Source of the DNA: Ammoniphilus oxalaticus
Lineage (GTDB): Bacteria; Bacillota; Bacilli; Aneurinibacillales; RAOX-1
NCBI RefSeq assembly: GCF_003609605.1
Contig: NZ_MCHY01000006.1
Span: 372,001-436,000, forward strand
Length of the DNA: 64,000 nt
Reading direction: 5' to 3'
Shown: positions 44,919-52,238 of the stretch, in pieces
Layout: the number at the start of each line of letters is the position of its first letter
Numbering within the stretch: position 1 is the stretch's first letter
Position numbers and translations under genes: made by a program
Notes under the pieces: generated by a model
Seen by the model: only the letters and a program-made list of their open reading frames with translations
The model's database searches: none
Told to the model about the DNA's origin: nothing

Positions 44919-45020
44919 TTTGATGAAAAATCCAATATTCCCGTCAACACTCTTAATTTCTATGTTAAGATAAAAAGATAGTTAAAAATACGCTAGTCGA
45001 AGGGAGAAAGAAACAACGTA

Positions 45021-46601
45021 ATGAGAAAATTTTCAATAATGGCCCTCGTGCTTGCCATGATGTTGGTCGTTTCTGCTTGCTCGTCTTCTTCAGGTCTTTT
45101 ATTGAAAGAAGCGACGTTAAAGCAACTCGATCTGGAATCATTCCAAGCCTCGTCTACCATCACGGTTGACATTGATTCCGCGTTATTTAAAAATGCTTTT
45201 AAAGTAGAAATGGACACGAAACAAGTAGATTACTGGAACACTTCCAGTGATATTAAACTTGATGCGAGCCTATTGGCTTTGGCGGGGGTTGATGTCGCTC
45301 CAGGACAAGAGACCGTAACGCTTTCGTTACTCACTCACAACGGGGATACGATCGTTACATCTTCGCAAGATCAAAAGGGGATCGTTCTTTCTAGTACATC
45401 CGAGCTTCTGGCAGATGAGTTTGGTGAGGGGAAAGAAGAACAATTCCAAGAGCTATTTTTATCGGTCAAAGATATTTTCACGGATTTGATCAAGGATTAT
45501 ATTGAGGATTATAGCTACTCTTTTGACCAAATTGAAAGCCACGGTAACGTGAATATTACATTGCCAAATAGCAAAACGGTAACAACAGAGCATATTGAAG
45601 TTCAGCTGTCTGTTGTGGACCTGATTGACATGTTGCAATACTCACTAACCTATTTCTTAGATAACAAAGAGATGCAAGATTCATTCTACGAAGCGATTGC
45701 GGCGCTGCCAGAGTTGGTTATGCCGCTTGTGGAAGGAACGGATGAGGAAATAAATCCGGCTGAGTTAAAAGATGCCTTAATCAATGAAGCTCGTCCTGAA
45801 ATCAATGCGGGCATCAAGGAATTTATTGCTCAATTAGAAGAGTTCAAGACAACGCCTCTACTTGCAAATGAAGAGGTTGCGAATAATTTTGCTCGTCTGT
45901 CGCTTCATTCGTACGTAGATCCAAAAGATAAAGAAACGTACCAAACGGAATTTGAACTTACATTGAAGTATACGGACGAACTTGCGCAATTGGATCTTGA
46001 AGGGATGAAGGGAGCGCCGTTTCTTCCTGGCGATTCCATTACAATTTCCGCAAAAGATCAATACTGGAACCACAATGGCAAAATCGATCCGATTAAAGTG
46101 CCAAATCAGTTGGTGTCGATGGAAGAATTGGTTGAGTTAGAGAGCGTGGAAGATGCAAAAGCTGTACTCGGTGAAAACTCCCTGTTAGCTCGTTTGGCTG
46201 AGCCGTTTATTAACATGGGCGCTCTTGATTTCGGATACATCGAACTGAAAGTGGATGAAAACAAAGCGGAAACAATGGATGGCGAGTTTGACCTATCGAT
46301 GTATATTAACAACGGTCAGACGATGGCTCCCATCGCGGCAATTGGCGAAAGATTAGGCGCTGACGTAACATGGGATCCTAACACGAAACAAATTACAGTT
46401 GCGGCAAACGACCATCTTGTTCAAGTTACGGTTGAGCAAGTCAAAAACAATGCCGTTACAGTTGACGGAGCTGTTCGTTCCGATTTATTCGTTGATGTTG
46501 AGAACGGTACAAGCTATGTTAATATTCGAGCTTTTGCGGAAGCATTAGACTGGGAAGTATTATGGGTAGAAGAAACAAGATCGATCCTACTTTTCCCATA
46601 G
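45021..46601 (+). CDS. Lipoprotein with C-terminal copper-amine-oxidase-type stalk domain
   Basis: 526 residues. Signal peptide with lipobox VSAC. The long middle (about 30-420) is beta/alpha sequence without known motif. The last ~100 residues are the stalk domain: MAPIAAIGERLGADVTWD, KQITVAAND and YVNIRAFAEALDWEVLW. Cell-surface attached. GAAGGGAG precedes ATG 45021. It is the third such domain protein in the window. Confidence 0.78.
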   Translation: MRKFSIMALVLAMMLVVSACSSSSGLLLKEATLKQLDLESFQASSTITVDIDSALFKNAFKVEMDTKQVDYWNTSSDIKLDASLLALAGVDVAPGQETVTLSLLTHNGDTIVTSSQDQKGIVLSSTSELLADEFGEGKEEQFQELFLSVKDIFTDLIKDYIEDYSYSFDQIESHGNVNITLPNSKTVTTEHIEVQLSVVDLIDMLQYSLTYFLDNKEMQDSFYEAIAALPELVMPLVEGTDEEINPAELKDALINEARPEINAGIKEFIAQLEEFKTTPLLANEEVANNFARLSLHSYVDPKDKETYQTEFELTLKYTDELAQLDLEGMKGAPFLPGDSITISAKDQYWNHNGKIDPIKVPNQLVSMEELVELESVEDAKAVLGENSLLARLAEPFINMGALDFGYIELKVDENKAETMDGEFDLSMYINNGQTMAPIAAIGERLGADVTWDPNTKQITVAANDHLVQVTVEQVKNNAVTVDGAVRSDLFVDVENGTSYVNIRAFAEALDWEVLWVEETRSILLFP

Positions 46602-46620
46602 TAATATATTAATTTATGAG

Positions 46621-46658
46621 AGCCATGGAGCCGAGAATATCGGTTTCCGTGGCTTTTT
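46621..46658 (+). terminator. Intrinsic terminator after the stalk-domain lipoprotein
   Basis: AGCCATGGAGCCGA and TCGGTTTCCGTGGCT arms with small mismatch, followed by TTTTTT. Confidence 0.8.
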
Positions 46659-46660
46659 TA

Positions 46661-46706
46661 TTGACAACTATTCTTTCAAACCCTTATAATGAATGACAGT
46701 CATTCA
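46661..46706 (+). promoter_or_regulatory. Promoter and palindromic operator of the TetR/SMR locus
   Basis: TTGACA, 18-base spacer, TATAAT (46685-46690), followed directly by the 17-bp palindrome TGAATGACAGTCATTCA (46690-46706). The operator overlaps the -10, fitting autorepression by the TetR protein encoded next. Confidence 0.75.
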
Positions 46707-46728
46707 ATATAAGGGTAAGGTGATTTTA

Positions 46729-47313
46729 TTGACAAATCCGACAGATGGTAAATTCGATGTCATTTTGAAAGCGGCGATTGAAGTCATTTCTGAAAAAGGG
46801 CTAGACAAATCGTCGATTTCTGAAATTGTAAAATTGGCGGGGGTAGCGCAAGGGACGTTTTATTTGTACTTTAAATCAAAAAAAGATCTGATCCCAGCGA
46901 TTGCGGATAAATTGTTGGCGATCACTTTAGCGGATGTGAAAGTGAAGACAGAACAGAAAGAGACCTTTTGGGAAAAGTTAGACGTGTTGATCGACGAGAC
47001 GTTTCAAACGACGAATACCCATCAAGATATTATTGTGCTTGTTTATTCTGGGCTTGCCGTTCATCATTCGTTGGAAAAATGGGAAGCGGTCTATCAACCT
47101 TATTATGATTGGTTTGAACAAGTCATGCGAGAAGCGATTGAAAACGAAGAAATTATCGATTCGATTCATGTCGGATGGACGGCGCGCTCGCTTATTAATA
47201 TGATTGAAAACGCAGCTGAACGCTACTACATCGGTTATGAACAAGACGAGGAACTGGCTGTCTATCGAGCTGAACTATTTCATTTTATCAAAAGGTCATT
47301 GGAGCGGCTCTAA
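46729..47313 (+). CDS. yvdT: TetR-family regulator, YvdT-like
   Basis: 194 residues from TTG 46729 with AAGGTGA five bases upstream; ATG 46693 lies inside the operator and is unlikely. The DNA-binding region is SSISEIVKLAGVAQGTFYLYFKSKKDL; the C-terminal ligand domain contains YIGYEQDEELAVYRAELF. Sequence follows B. subtilis YvdT, which sits with two SMR pump genes, as here. Both an operator at its promoter and one before the pumps indicate that it represses itself and them. Confidence 0.82.
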   Translation: MTNPTDGKFDVILKAAIEVISEKGLDKSSISEIVKLAGVAQGTFYLYFKSKKDLIPAIADKLLAITLADVKVKTEQKETFWEKLDVLIDETFQTTNTHQDIIVLVYSGLAVHHSLEKWEAVYQPYYDWFEQVMREAIENEEIIDSIHVGWTARSLINMIENAAERYYIGYEQDEELAVYRAELFHFIKRSLERL

Positions 47314-47329
47314 TTTTTTTGAACAGAAC

Positions 47330-47346
47330 TGACTGACAGTCATTCA
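47330..47346 (+). promoter_or_regulatory. Second TetR operator before the SMR genes
   Basis: TGACTGACAGTCATTCA differs from the first operator (46690-46706) at one position. It lies 22 bases before the first SMR start codon. Confidence 0.7.
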
Positions 47347-47367
47347 CATGTGTGAGGAGGTAATAGG

Positions 47368-47724
47368 ATGAAGTATAAACCATGGTTGTACGTGGCGTTA
47401 ACGTCGATTTTTGAGTTGCTATGGGTGTATGGTTTTAATGTGGCTGACAAAGCGTGGCATTGGGCGCTTGTTTTGATCCTGATCTTGATCGATTTTTATT
47501 ACCTTTCAAAAGCGTGTCTTTATTTGCCGACCGGAACGGTGTACGCTATTTTTGCCGCGGCGGGCACGGTTGGAACCGCGTTGATGGATATTTTCATTTT
47601 CAACCATTCGTTTAGCGCAGCAAAAGGTTTTTTCATCGGTGTGATCGTGGTTGGCGTTATTTTATTAAATCTATCAGACAATGCGGGAATGAAGAAGATA
47701 GAAATAGAAGGGGAGGGAAGCTAG
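47368..47724 (+). CDS. yvdS: SMR-family efflux subunit, YvdS-like
   Basis: 118 residues with four membrane helices. The membrane-embedded Glu of SMR pumps is in TSIFELLWVYGFNVAD; GTVYAIFAAAGTVGTALMD forms the dimer/packing segment. Paired unequal subunits like this and the next gene act as heterodimers. AGGAGG precedes ATG 47368. It precedes its partner by one base. Confidence 0.86.
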   Translation: MKYKPWLYVALTSIFELLWVYGFNVADKAWHWALVLILILIDFYYLSKACLYLPTGTVYAIFAAAGTVGTALMDIFIFNHSFSAAKGFFIGVIVVGVILLNLSDNAGMKKIEIEGEGS

Positions 47725-47725
47725 G

Positions 47726-48040
47726 ATGGGCTGGGCCTTTGTATTTTTTGCATCAATCTTTGAATTGGTTGGGGTCGTTGGGTTAAATAAATTCAATGAA
47801 CAAAAAACATGGCTTACTACGCTTTTATTCATTGGCGGATTTGGCACCGCGTTTGCATTTTTATATTCGTCTTTTCATTATCTCCAAGTGAGCATCGCCT
47901 ACGCCGTATGGATCGGTATTGGAACAGCGGCTGCGGTATTAGTGAACATGGTCTTTTTTAATGAATCGAAAAGCATTGGACGGCTCGTCAGCGTCGGTAT
48001 CATTATTTTCGGCGTCTGCGGATTAAAGTTGGTATCATAA
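47726..48040 (+). CDS. yvdR: SMR-family efflux subunit, YvdR-like
   Basis: 104 residues, four membrane helices, Glu in SIFELVGVVGLNKFNE and the packing motif IAYAVWIGIGTAAAVLVN. Starts one base after the stop of the partner subunit, with GGGAGG upstream. Probably pumps cationic drugs or guanidinium-like compounds; substrate is not shown. Confidence 0.86.
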   Translation: MGWAFVFFASIFELVGVVGLNKFNEQKTWLTTLLFIGGFGTAFAFLYSSFHYLQVSIAYAVWIGIGTAAAVLVNMVFFNESKSIGRLVSVGIIIFGVCGLKLVS

Positions 48041-48051
48041 GTAATGAATTT

Positions 48052-48090
48052 AACCGCGCTTGTTCCGATAGGGGGCAAGCGCGGTTATTA
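48052..48090 (+). terminator. Terminator after the SMR genes
   Basis: AACCGCGCTTG and CAAGCGCGGTT arms; weak T tract. Confidence 0.65.
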
Positions 48091-48315
48091 TCGGTATCAT
48101 GACATCATTTTTACAATGTCACCATATAATCGGTCATATTCAGCTATCCATAAAAATGTAAAGTTGACAAAGATTAAAACTTTCTCATGTTTTTCTCATC
48201 AAGAGGTCTGATCCTTACGCCCGACTGACGTAGCGAATTTTGTGGTAAATATTAGGGGAGCTTCCCTCTGTTATACTCTCTAAAAATACCAAAAAATCTT
48301 TAGGGGGAGTAACAG

Positions 48316-48834
48316 ATGAAAAAGATGATGAAGAAGAAATGGATGAAAAAATGGGTTGCGATCGGTCTTAGCGCGATGTTTATAGCGGGCTCATTCACAG
48401 CGCTTCCATTGTCGCCTATTCAAACGGCTTCCGCAGCGGCGCAAGTCTCAGGCAGCAAACTAATTGCGACGGGGAAAAAATACTTAGGTGTTCCTTATAA
48501 GCTTGGCGGAAAAACGCCAAAAGCTTTTGACTGTCAAGGATTTACAAGATATGTATTTAGTAAACAGGGCGTTAACTTACCATCAGGGGCGAGGAATCAG
48601 TCAAAGGTAGGGAAATATGTCAGTCGTAGCAATTTAAAAGTAGGGGATCTCGTCTTTTTCTCTACAAGCGCGACAAAAAAATATAGTTCATCTTCGATTA
48701 AAAGAATTGGTCATGTTGGTATTTATGCAGGCAATGGAAAAGTACTTCATACATATGGAAAAGGTGGAGTCAAGTTTTCGGACCTCAATTCAAAGTGGTG
48801 GAAGTCCCATTATGTGACAGCTCGCAGAGTGTAG
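48316..48834 (+). CDS. Secreted NlpC/P60 endopeptidase
   Basis: 172 residues. A basic N-terminus (MKKMMKKKWMKK) and signal peptide ending near TASAAA direct secretion. The NlpC/P60 domain has the nucleophile in FDCQGFTRYVF, catalytic His in GHVGIYAGNGKVLH and a polar third residue later. It should cut peptidoglycan stem peptides. No wall-binding repeats are attached. AGGGGGAG precedes ATG 48316. A 275-base promoter region upstream shows no known riboswitch. Confidence 0.9.
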   Translation: MKKMMKKKWMKKWVAIGLSAMFIAGSFTALPLSPIQTASAAAQVSGSKLIATGKKYLGVPYKLGGKTPKAFDCQGFTRYVFSKQGVNLPSGARNQSKVGKYVSRSNLKVGDLVFFSTSATKKYSSSSIKRIGHVGIYAGNGKVLHTYGKGGVKFSDLNSKWWKSHYVTARRV

Positions 48835-48874
48835 AACTTGGGTAGGCTTTAGCAAGCGCGATATTCATAAAAAG

Positions 48875-48900
48875 GAGGATGGTTGACAGCCATCCTCTTT
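48875..48900 (+). terminator. Weak terminator after the NlpC/P60 gene
   Basis: GAGGATGG and CCATCCTC arms, short T tract. Confidence 0.55.
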
Positions 48901-48908
48901 ATGCTGTT

Positions 48909-49064
48909 ATGACCGAATGTAAGGCGAATTGCTCGCGTATCGGTTGTGAATGCTGCGCTCATGACCAAATGTAAGGCGAATTGCTCGCGCGACGGTTGTG
49001 AATGCTGCGTTCATGATCGAATGTTAGGCTAATTGCTCGCGTATCGGTTGTGAATGCTGCTTTC
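48909..49064. repeat. Tandem 52-bp repeat, three units
   Basis: Units start at 48909, 48961 and 49013, each ATGACCGAATGTAAGGC-like, with GCTCGCG, TTGTGAATGCTGC and CTCAT/TTCAT at fixed places: exact 52-base period. Identity between units is high. The array ends at the 3' edge of spo0M. Confidence 0.88.
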
Positions 49065-49067
49065 ATC

Positions 49068-50003
49068 CTAAAAATCCCCGCCATCTCCATCAGAAATATC
49101 GAATCCGTCGTTATCGAATCGGGTTCTATCGTCAGTCGATTCCACTTCGTCTTCTCCAAACAGCAGTTCGTTCATCATCCACCCGCTAAACATGCCAGCG
49201 ACAAATCCGCCCATTGCCCCGCTCATCACATCATGGTGACGGTCAAAGTGTTCTGCTCCCGTTTGGTCTGGTGAAGCGTATTTTTGCGGATGATCGATCA
49301 TTTGCTGGACGACATCTACAATTTTGTTGGACATGGCATTGATATCTGTCAATTCTTCATTGCTTAAAAATAGTTCCCGTCGTAACCGTTGTTTGCCCGT
49401 TGGTAATAGGGACAGCGATTTTAGCTCCAATCGCAAGCGAATTCCTGAGTCCTCCAAGGCGGAAATAAAGGCGATCTCGTCCACTTGATTTTTAAAATGA
49501 CTCGTTGGCGCGAACGTAAACACCTGGCTTTGTCCGTTAAAAAAACCTGAATCGGCTTTTTCACGAAAGCCACTCTTTGCTAGAGCCTGAATCAGTTGAT
49601 TAAATCGCTGCGGAGGTAAAATGCGGATGTCATCTTGATCAAAATGATCCGCTCCTCCCGCAATGTCGAGTTGGGTTGTCATCGTATAAGATACCGTTTC
49701 CCGCGAAATGAGCAAAGTAAACGGGAGCTCGTATGTAAATGGAATGATTTTTCTCTCTTTTGCTCGCATGACAAATGAGGCGTGAACAGGAAGTGAGGCG
49801 ACGACTTGCGTGATCTCTTTTCCCATGATTCGAACCTTGAGGTTGAAGTCCACTGTGATTTTGTTAATTTGCTGATCAACAGCGCCTCCAGTGATTACAA
49901 ATTCGCCAATGACGGTCTCGCCTAATTCATAGGCGGGCTTTTTTAGGACAAAGTCAACTTTTGCCGCTCCAATTCCGAACTTGGCCATCATTCTTTTGAA
50001 CAC
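49068..50003 (-). CDS. spo0M: Sporulation-control protein Spo0M
   Basis: 311 residues from GTG 50003, eleven bases after AAAGGAGG. The N-terminal arrestin-like beta-sandwich (KVDFVLKKPAYELGETVIGEF, FVMRAKERKIIPFTYELPF) and RFNQLIQALAKSGFREK are typical of Spo0M, which acts in sporulation and cell division control. The C-terminal tail (ISDGDGGDF) is acidic and Gly-rich. Complete, usual length; cytoplasmic. Its 3' end touches the 52-bp repeat array. Confidence 0.9.
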   Translation of the reverse strand: MFKRMMAKFGIGAAKVDFVLKKPAYELGETVIGEFVITGGAVDQQINKITVDFNLKVRIMGKEITQVVASLPVHASFVMRAKERKIIPFTYELPFTLLISRETVSYTMTTQLDIAGGADHFDQDDIRILPPQRFNQLIQALAKSGFREKADSGFFNGQSQVFTFAPTSHFKNQVDEIAFISALEDSGIRLRLELKSLSLLPTGKQRLRRELFLSNEELTDINAMSNKIVDVVQQMIDHPQKYASPDQTGAEHFDRHHDVMSGAMGGFVAGMFSGWMMNELLFGEDEVESTDDRTRFDNDGFDISDGDGGDF

Positions 50004-50072
50004 CGCAATCTGCGCCTCCTTTATCTGAGTTTATTATGCGCGAAAATAACGGCGCGCGATCCTGTTTTTGTG

Positions 50073-50100
50073 TGTAACATTGTACGAAGCGAAACGTGTT
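50073..50100 (+). promoter_or_regulatory. ECF-type (SigM-like) autoregulatory promoter
   Basis: TGTAAC, 16-base spacer, CGTGTT. B. subtilis SigM promoters are TGAAAC-N16-CGTGTA or CGTCTA, so this is a near match. Start of transcription would fall near 50107, just before the sigma gene. Confidence 0.65.
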
Positions 50101-50117
50101 AAGTATGAGGGGGGAAA

Positions 50118-50657
50118 ATGAAAAAACGATCACTTCAATTAGAACAGTTATATAAACAATATGCAAAATCTCTTTATTATTATCTTGTTAAATTAGGCGG
50201 TTCGACCCATCTCGCGGAAGATTTAACGCAAGAAACATTTGTCCGCGCGACGATCCATCTTCATACATATGACGGAGAACATGCGCGGGCCTGGCTGTTT
50301 CGCGTCGCTCGCAATGTGTATTTAGACGAATGGCGAAAGCAAAAACGCAGGCAAACGATTCCCCTCATCTCTATTTTAGCGCCAAAAGCAGAAATGATCA
50401 GTCCTTACGGACTTCCGGAGGAATCGATGCTTGCCAGGGAACAAACAGAACAAATCGTAGACTTGTTATCGTATTTATCGGAACAATATCGTTCCATCCT
50501 GTATTTACGCGAATATGAACAGTTTAGTTACAAGGAAATTATGGACGCGATGCTGCTGACGGAAAACCAGGTGAAAGTGACTCTGCATCGAGCGAGAAAA
50601 CGCTTAGCCCAATTGGCGGAAAAAAAGGGGTGGAAACATGACGGAAGAATGGAATGA
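50118..50657 (+). CDS. ECF RNA polymerase sigma factor (SigM-like)
   Basis: 179 residues. Region 2 (about 15-85) has LAEDLTQETFVRATIHLHTY and ARAWLFRVARNVYLDEWRKQ; region 4 (about 115-170) has the helix-turn-helix LREYEQFSYKEIMDAMLLTENQVKVTLHRARKRL split over normal positions. It directs RNA polymerase to stress genes. GAGGGGGG precedes ATG 50118. The gene overlaps the anti-sigma gene by 20 bases and carries its own SigM-type promoter. Confidence 0.9.
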   Translation: MKKRSLQLEQLYKQYAKSLYYYLVKLGGSTHLAEDLTQETFVRATIHLHTYDGEHARAWLFRVARNVYLDEWRKQKRRQTIPLISILAPKAEMISPYGLPEESMLAREQTEQIVDLLSYLSEQYRSILYLREYEQFSYKEIMDAMLLTENQVKVTLHRARKRLAQLAEKKGWKHDGRME

Positions 50658-51645
50658 AGAATTAGAAAATAAAATATTACGAAAGTCGAGATTTACATTG
50701 ACGTGGCAGATCGTTCGGATCCTAATTATTGTGTATGTGTTGTATGCGATGTATATGTTAGCGTTGAATATCTTGTTTTCCCGTTCCGATTCCGGGGCGA
50801 AACACGCGTATTATTCGAATCTAGCGGTCGAGTGGACGACGCCAAATACGTATGCTGCCTTTCCAACACTTGTGGATTATCAGGTTTCCAAATTTGGAAC
50901 CCAAACCTTTTCCTATGATGTACTAAAAAAAATAGGTGACGAATCCAAAAAGATTGGGGAAGCTCAGGTTACAAAACGAATTTGGAATGATTTCTCAAGC
51001 ATTAGGTTGAGGACTCTAGACAATGCGCGATGGAGTCCATATGGATTTAGCTTGCCGACCGATCCGCGAACGGATAAGAAACTTAGCGGGGAGCGGAGTG
51101 ACCAGGTGTGGACGACATTGGAAAAATTACCGGAAGGAACGGTTGCTGAACTTTCTTTTTCAACGATGGATTTTATGTCGGCCGAGCAGCTGATGGCGTT
51201 GTTGGAACCATATGAATTGAAAGTCTTATGGTTGCCATTATATACGGGGGAATTTGAAAATTACGATCCACAGGGATATGTTGGCGGCGGGAACTCGTTA
51301 ATTCCAAATGGCGGCATTGGCTTGACGTGGGGACGGGAGCATAGCGCAGATTTTTTAAGCGGCGGAAGTATCGGTCTAAGTCACGAAATGTTGATGGAAA
51401 ACCAATCGATGATGTTAAAGAATATGGAGGAGTTATTAGAGGAATCCGACAGTTATCGCGAAAACTTTTTGGGATTATCACAACTTGAGGAAAAATATGA
51501 TTATTTGAAAAAAGAAGGATTTACCGTTTATGGGGCAGTTGTCACGGGACCTACCAAAGAGTTGTTGAAACTACAGGAAGCTGACTTTCTGTGGGGCGAA
51601 CATTTGGGCGAGATTGAGTGGTGGAACTGGTACCCAAGAAATTAA
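50638..51645 (+). CDS. Anti-sigma factor, YhdL-like (Sigma_reg_N and Sigma_reg_C)
   Basis: 335 residues. An N-terminal cytoplasmic segment (about 1-22) with KILRKSRFTLTWQIVR, one membrane helix (about 23-45), then an extracytoplasmic domain with GKHAYYSNLAVEW-like start and SFSTMDFMSAEQLMALLEPYEL. This layout matches B. subtilis YhdL, anti-SigM. Overlap of the start with the sigma gene shows coupling. It would hold the sigma factor until wall stress. Confidence 0.82.
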   Translation: MTEEWNEELENKILRKSRFTLTWQIVRILIIVYVLYAMYMLALNILFSRSDSGAKHAYYSNLAVEWTTPNTYAAFPTLVDYQVSKFGTQTFSYDVLKKIGDESKKIGEAQVTKRIWNDFSSIRLRTLDNARWSPYGFSLPTDPRTDKKLSGERSDQVWTTLEKLPEGTVAELSFSTMDFMSAEQLMALLEPYELKVLWLPLYTGEFENYDPQGYVGGGNSLIPNGGIGLTWGREHSADFLSGGSIGLSHEMLMENQSMMLKNMEELLEESDSYRENFLGLSQLEEKYDYLKKEGFTVYGAVVTGPTKELLKLQEADFLWGEHLGEIEWWNWYPRN

Positions 51646-51728
51646 GTAGTGGGAGGAAATTTTGCCAAAAAAGGTTAAGTGGTAGACTATAGAGGAATGA
51701 CTTATTTACTAAAGGAAGGGGGATCTAA

Positions 51729-52184
51729 ATGAACTCATTCATGAAACGAGCGGTCGAGTTAGCGATTGAAAATGTACGAGCGGGTGGCCAACCGTTTGGC
51801 GCGGTGTTAGTCAAAGGGAACGAGATTGTCGCCGAAGGGGTCAATGAGATTCACCAGAAGTTTGATGTAAGCGGACATGCGGAACTGTTAGCGGTTCGGC
51901 GCGCTCAAGAAAGATTTCAAACCAACGATCTATCCGACTTTGTCATGTACGCGAGCGGAGAGCCTTGCCCGATGTGTTTTGCGGCGATGAGCTTCGCTGG
52001 GATTGATCAAGTGTACTATTGCAATGCGGTGGAAGAAGCGGTGGCGGTTGGACTTGGGAAATCAAAAGAGATTTACGAGGATTTCGGCAAAGCGAAAGAT
52101 GAACGGACCCCTCCGATGCGGCGGATGCCGTTAGAAGCGGGGCAACTCGATCCGATGAAAGTGTGGCAAGAGGCGAACAAATAA
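51729..52184 (+). CDS. Nucleoside/guanine deaminase (cytidine-deaminase superfamily)
   Basis: 151 residues. Zinc motif HAELLAV (His, Glu) and PCPMC (two Cys) are complete, and GQPFGAVLVKGNEIVAEG opens the fold. The end (MPLEAGQLDPMKVWQ) resembles the C-terminal lid of GuaD-type guanine deaminases, but tRNA adenosine deaminase-like members exist. Cytoplasmic; likely purine salvage. AAGGAAGGGGG precedes ATG 51729. Short gap to a terminator. Confidence 0.87.
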   Translation: MNSFMKRAVELAIENVRAGGQPFGAVLVKGNEIVAEGVNEIHQKFDVSGHAELLAVRRAQERFQTNDLSDFVMYASGEPCPMCFAAMSFAGIDQVYYCNAVEEAVAVGLGKSKEIYEDFGKAKDERTPPMRRMPLEAGQLDPMKVWQEANK

Positions 52185-52185
52185 C

Positions 52186-52225
52186 AAAAGGTGAGAGAAA
52201 CGAAATCGTTTTTCTCACCTTTTTG
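52186..52225. terminator. Bidirectional terminator between convergent genes
   Basis: AAAAGGTGAGA and TCTCACCTTTTT arms with extended pairing around AAACG/CGTTT. Confidence 0.85.
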
Positions 52226-52238
52226 CTTGTTCGAACTA

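Noticed and set aside
48120-48300. c-di-AMP (ydaO-type) riboswitch before the NlpC/P60 gene
   Set aside because: Expected from gene type, but the conserved motifs are not seen.
48909-49064. CRISPR array
   Set aside because: Units abut with no variable spacers of constant length and no cas genes are present.
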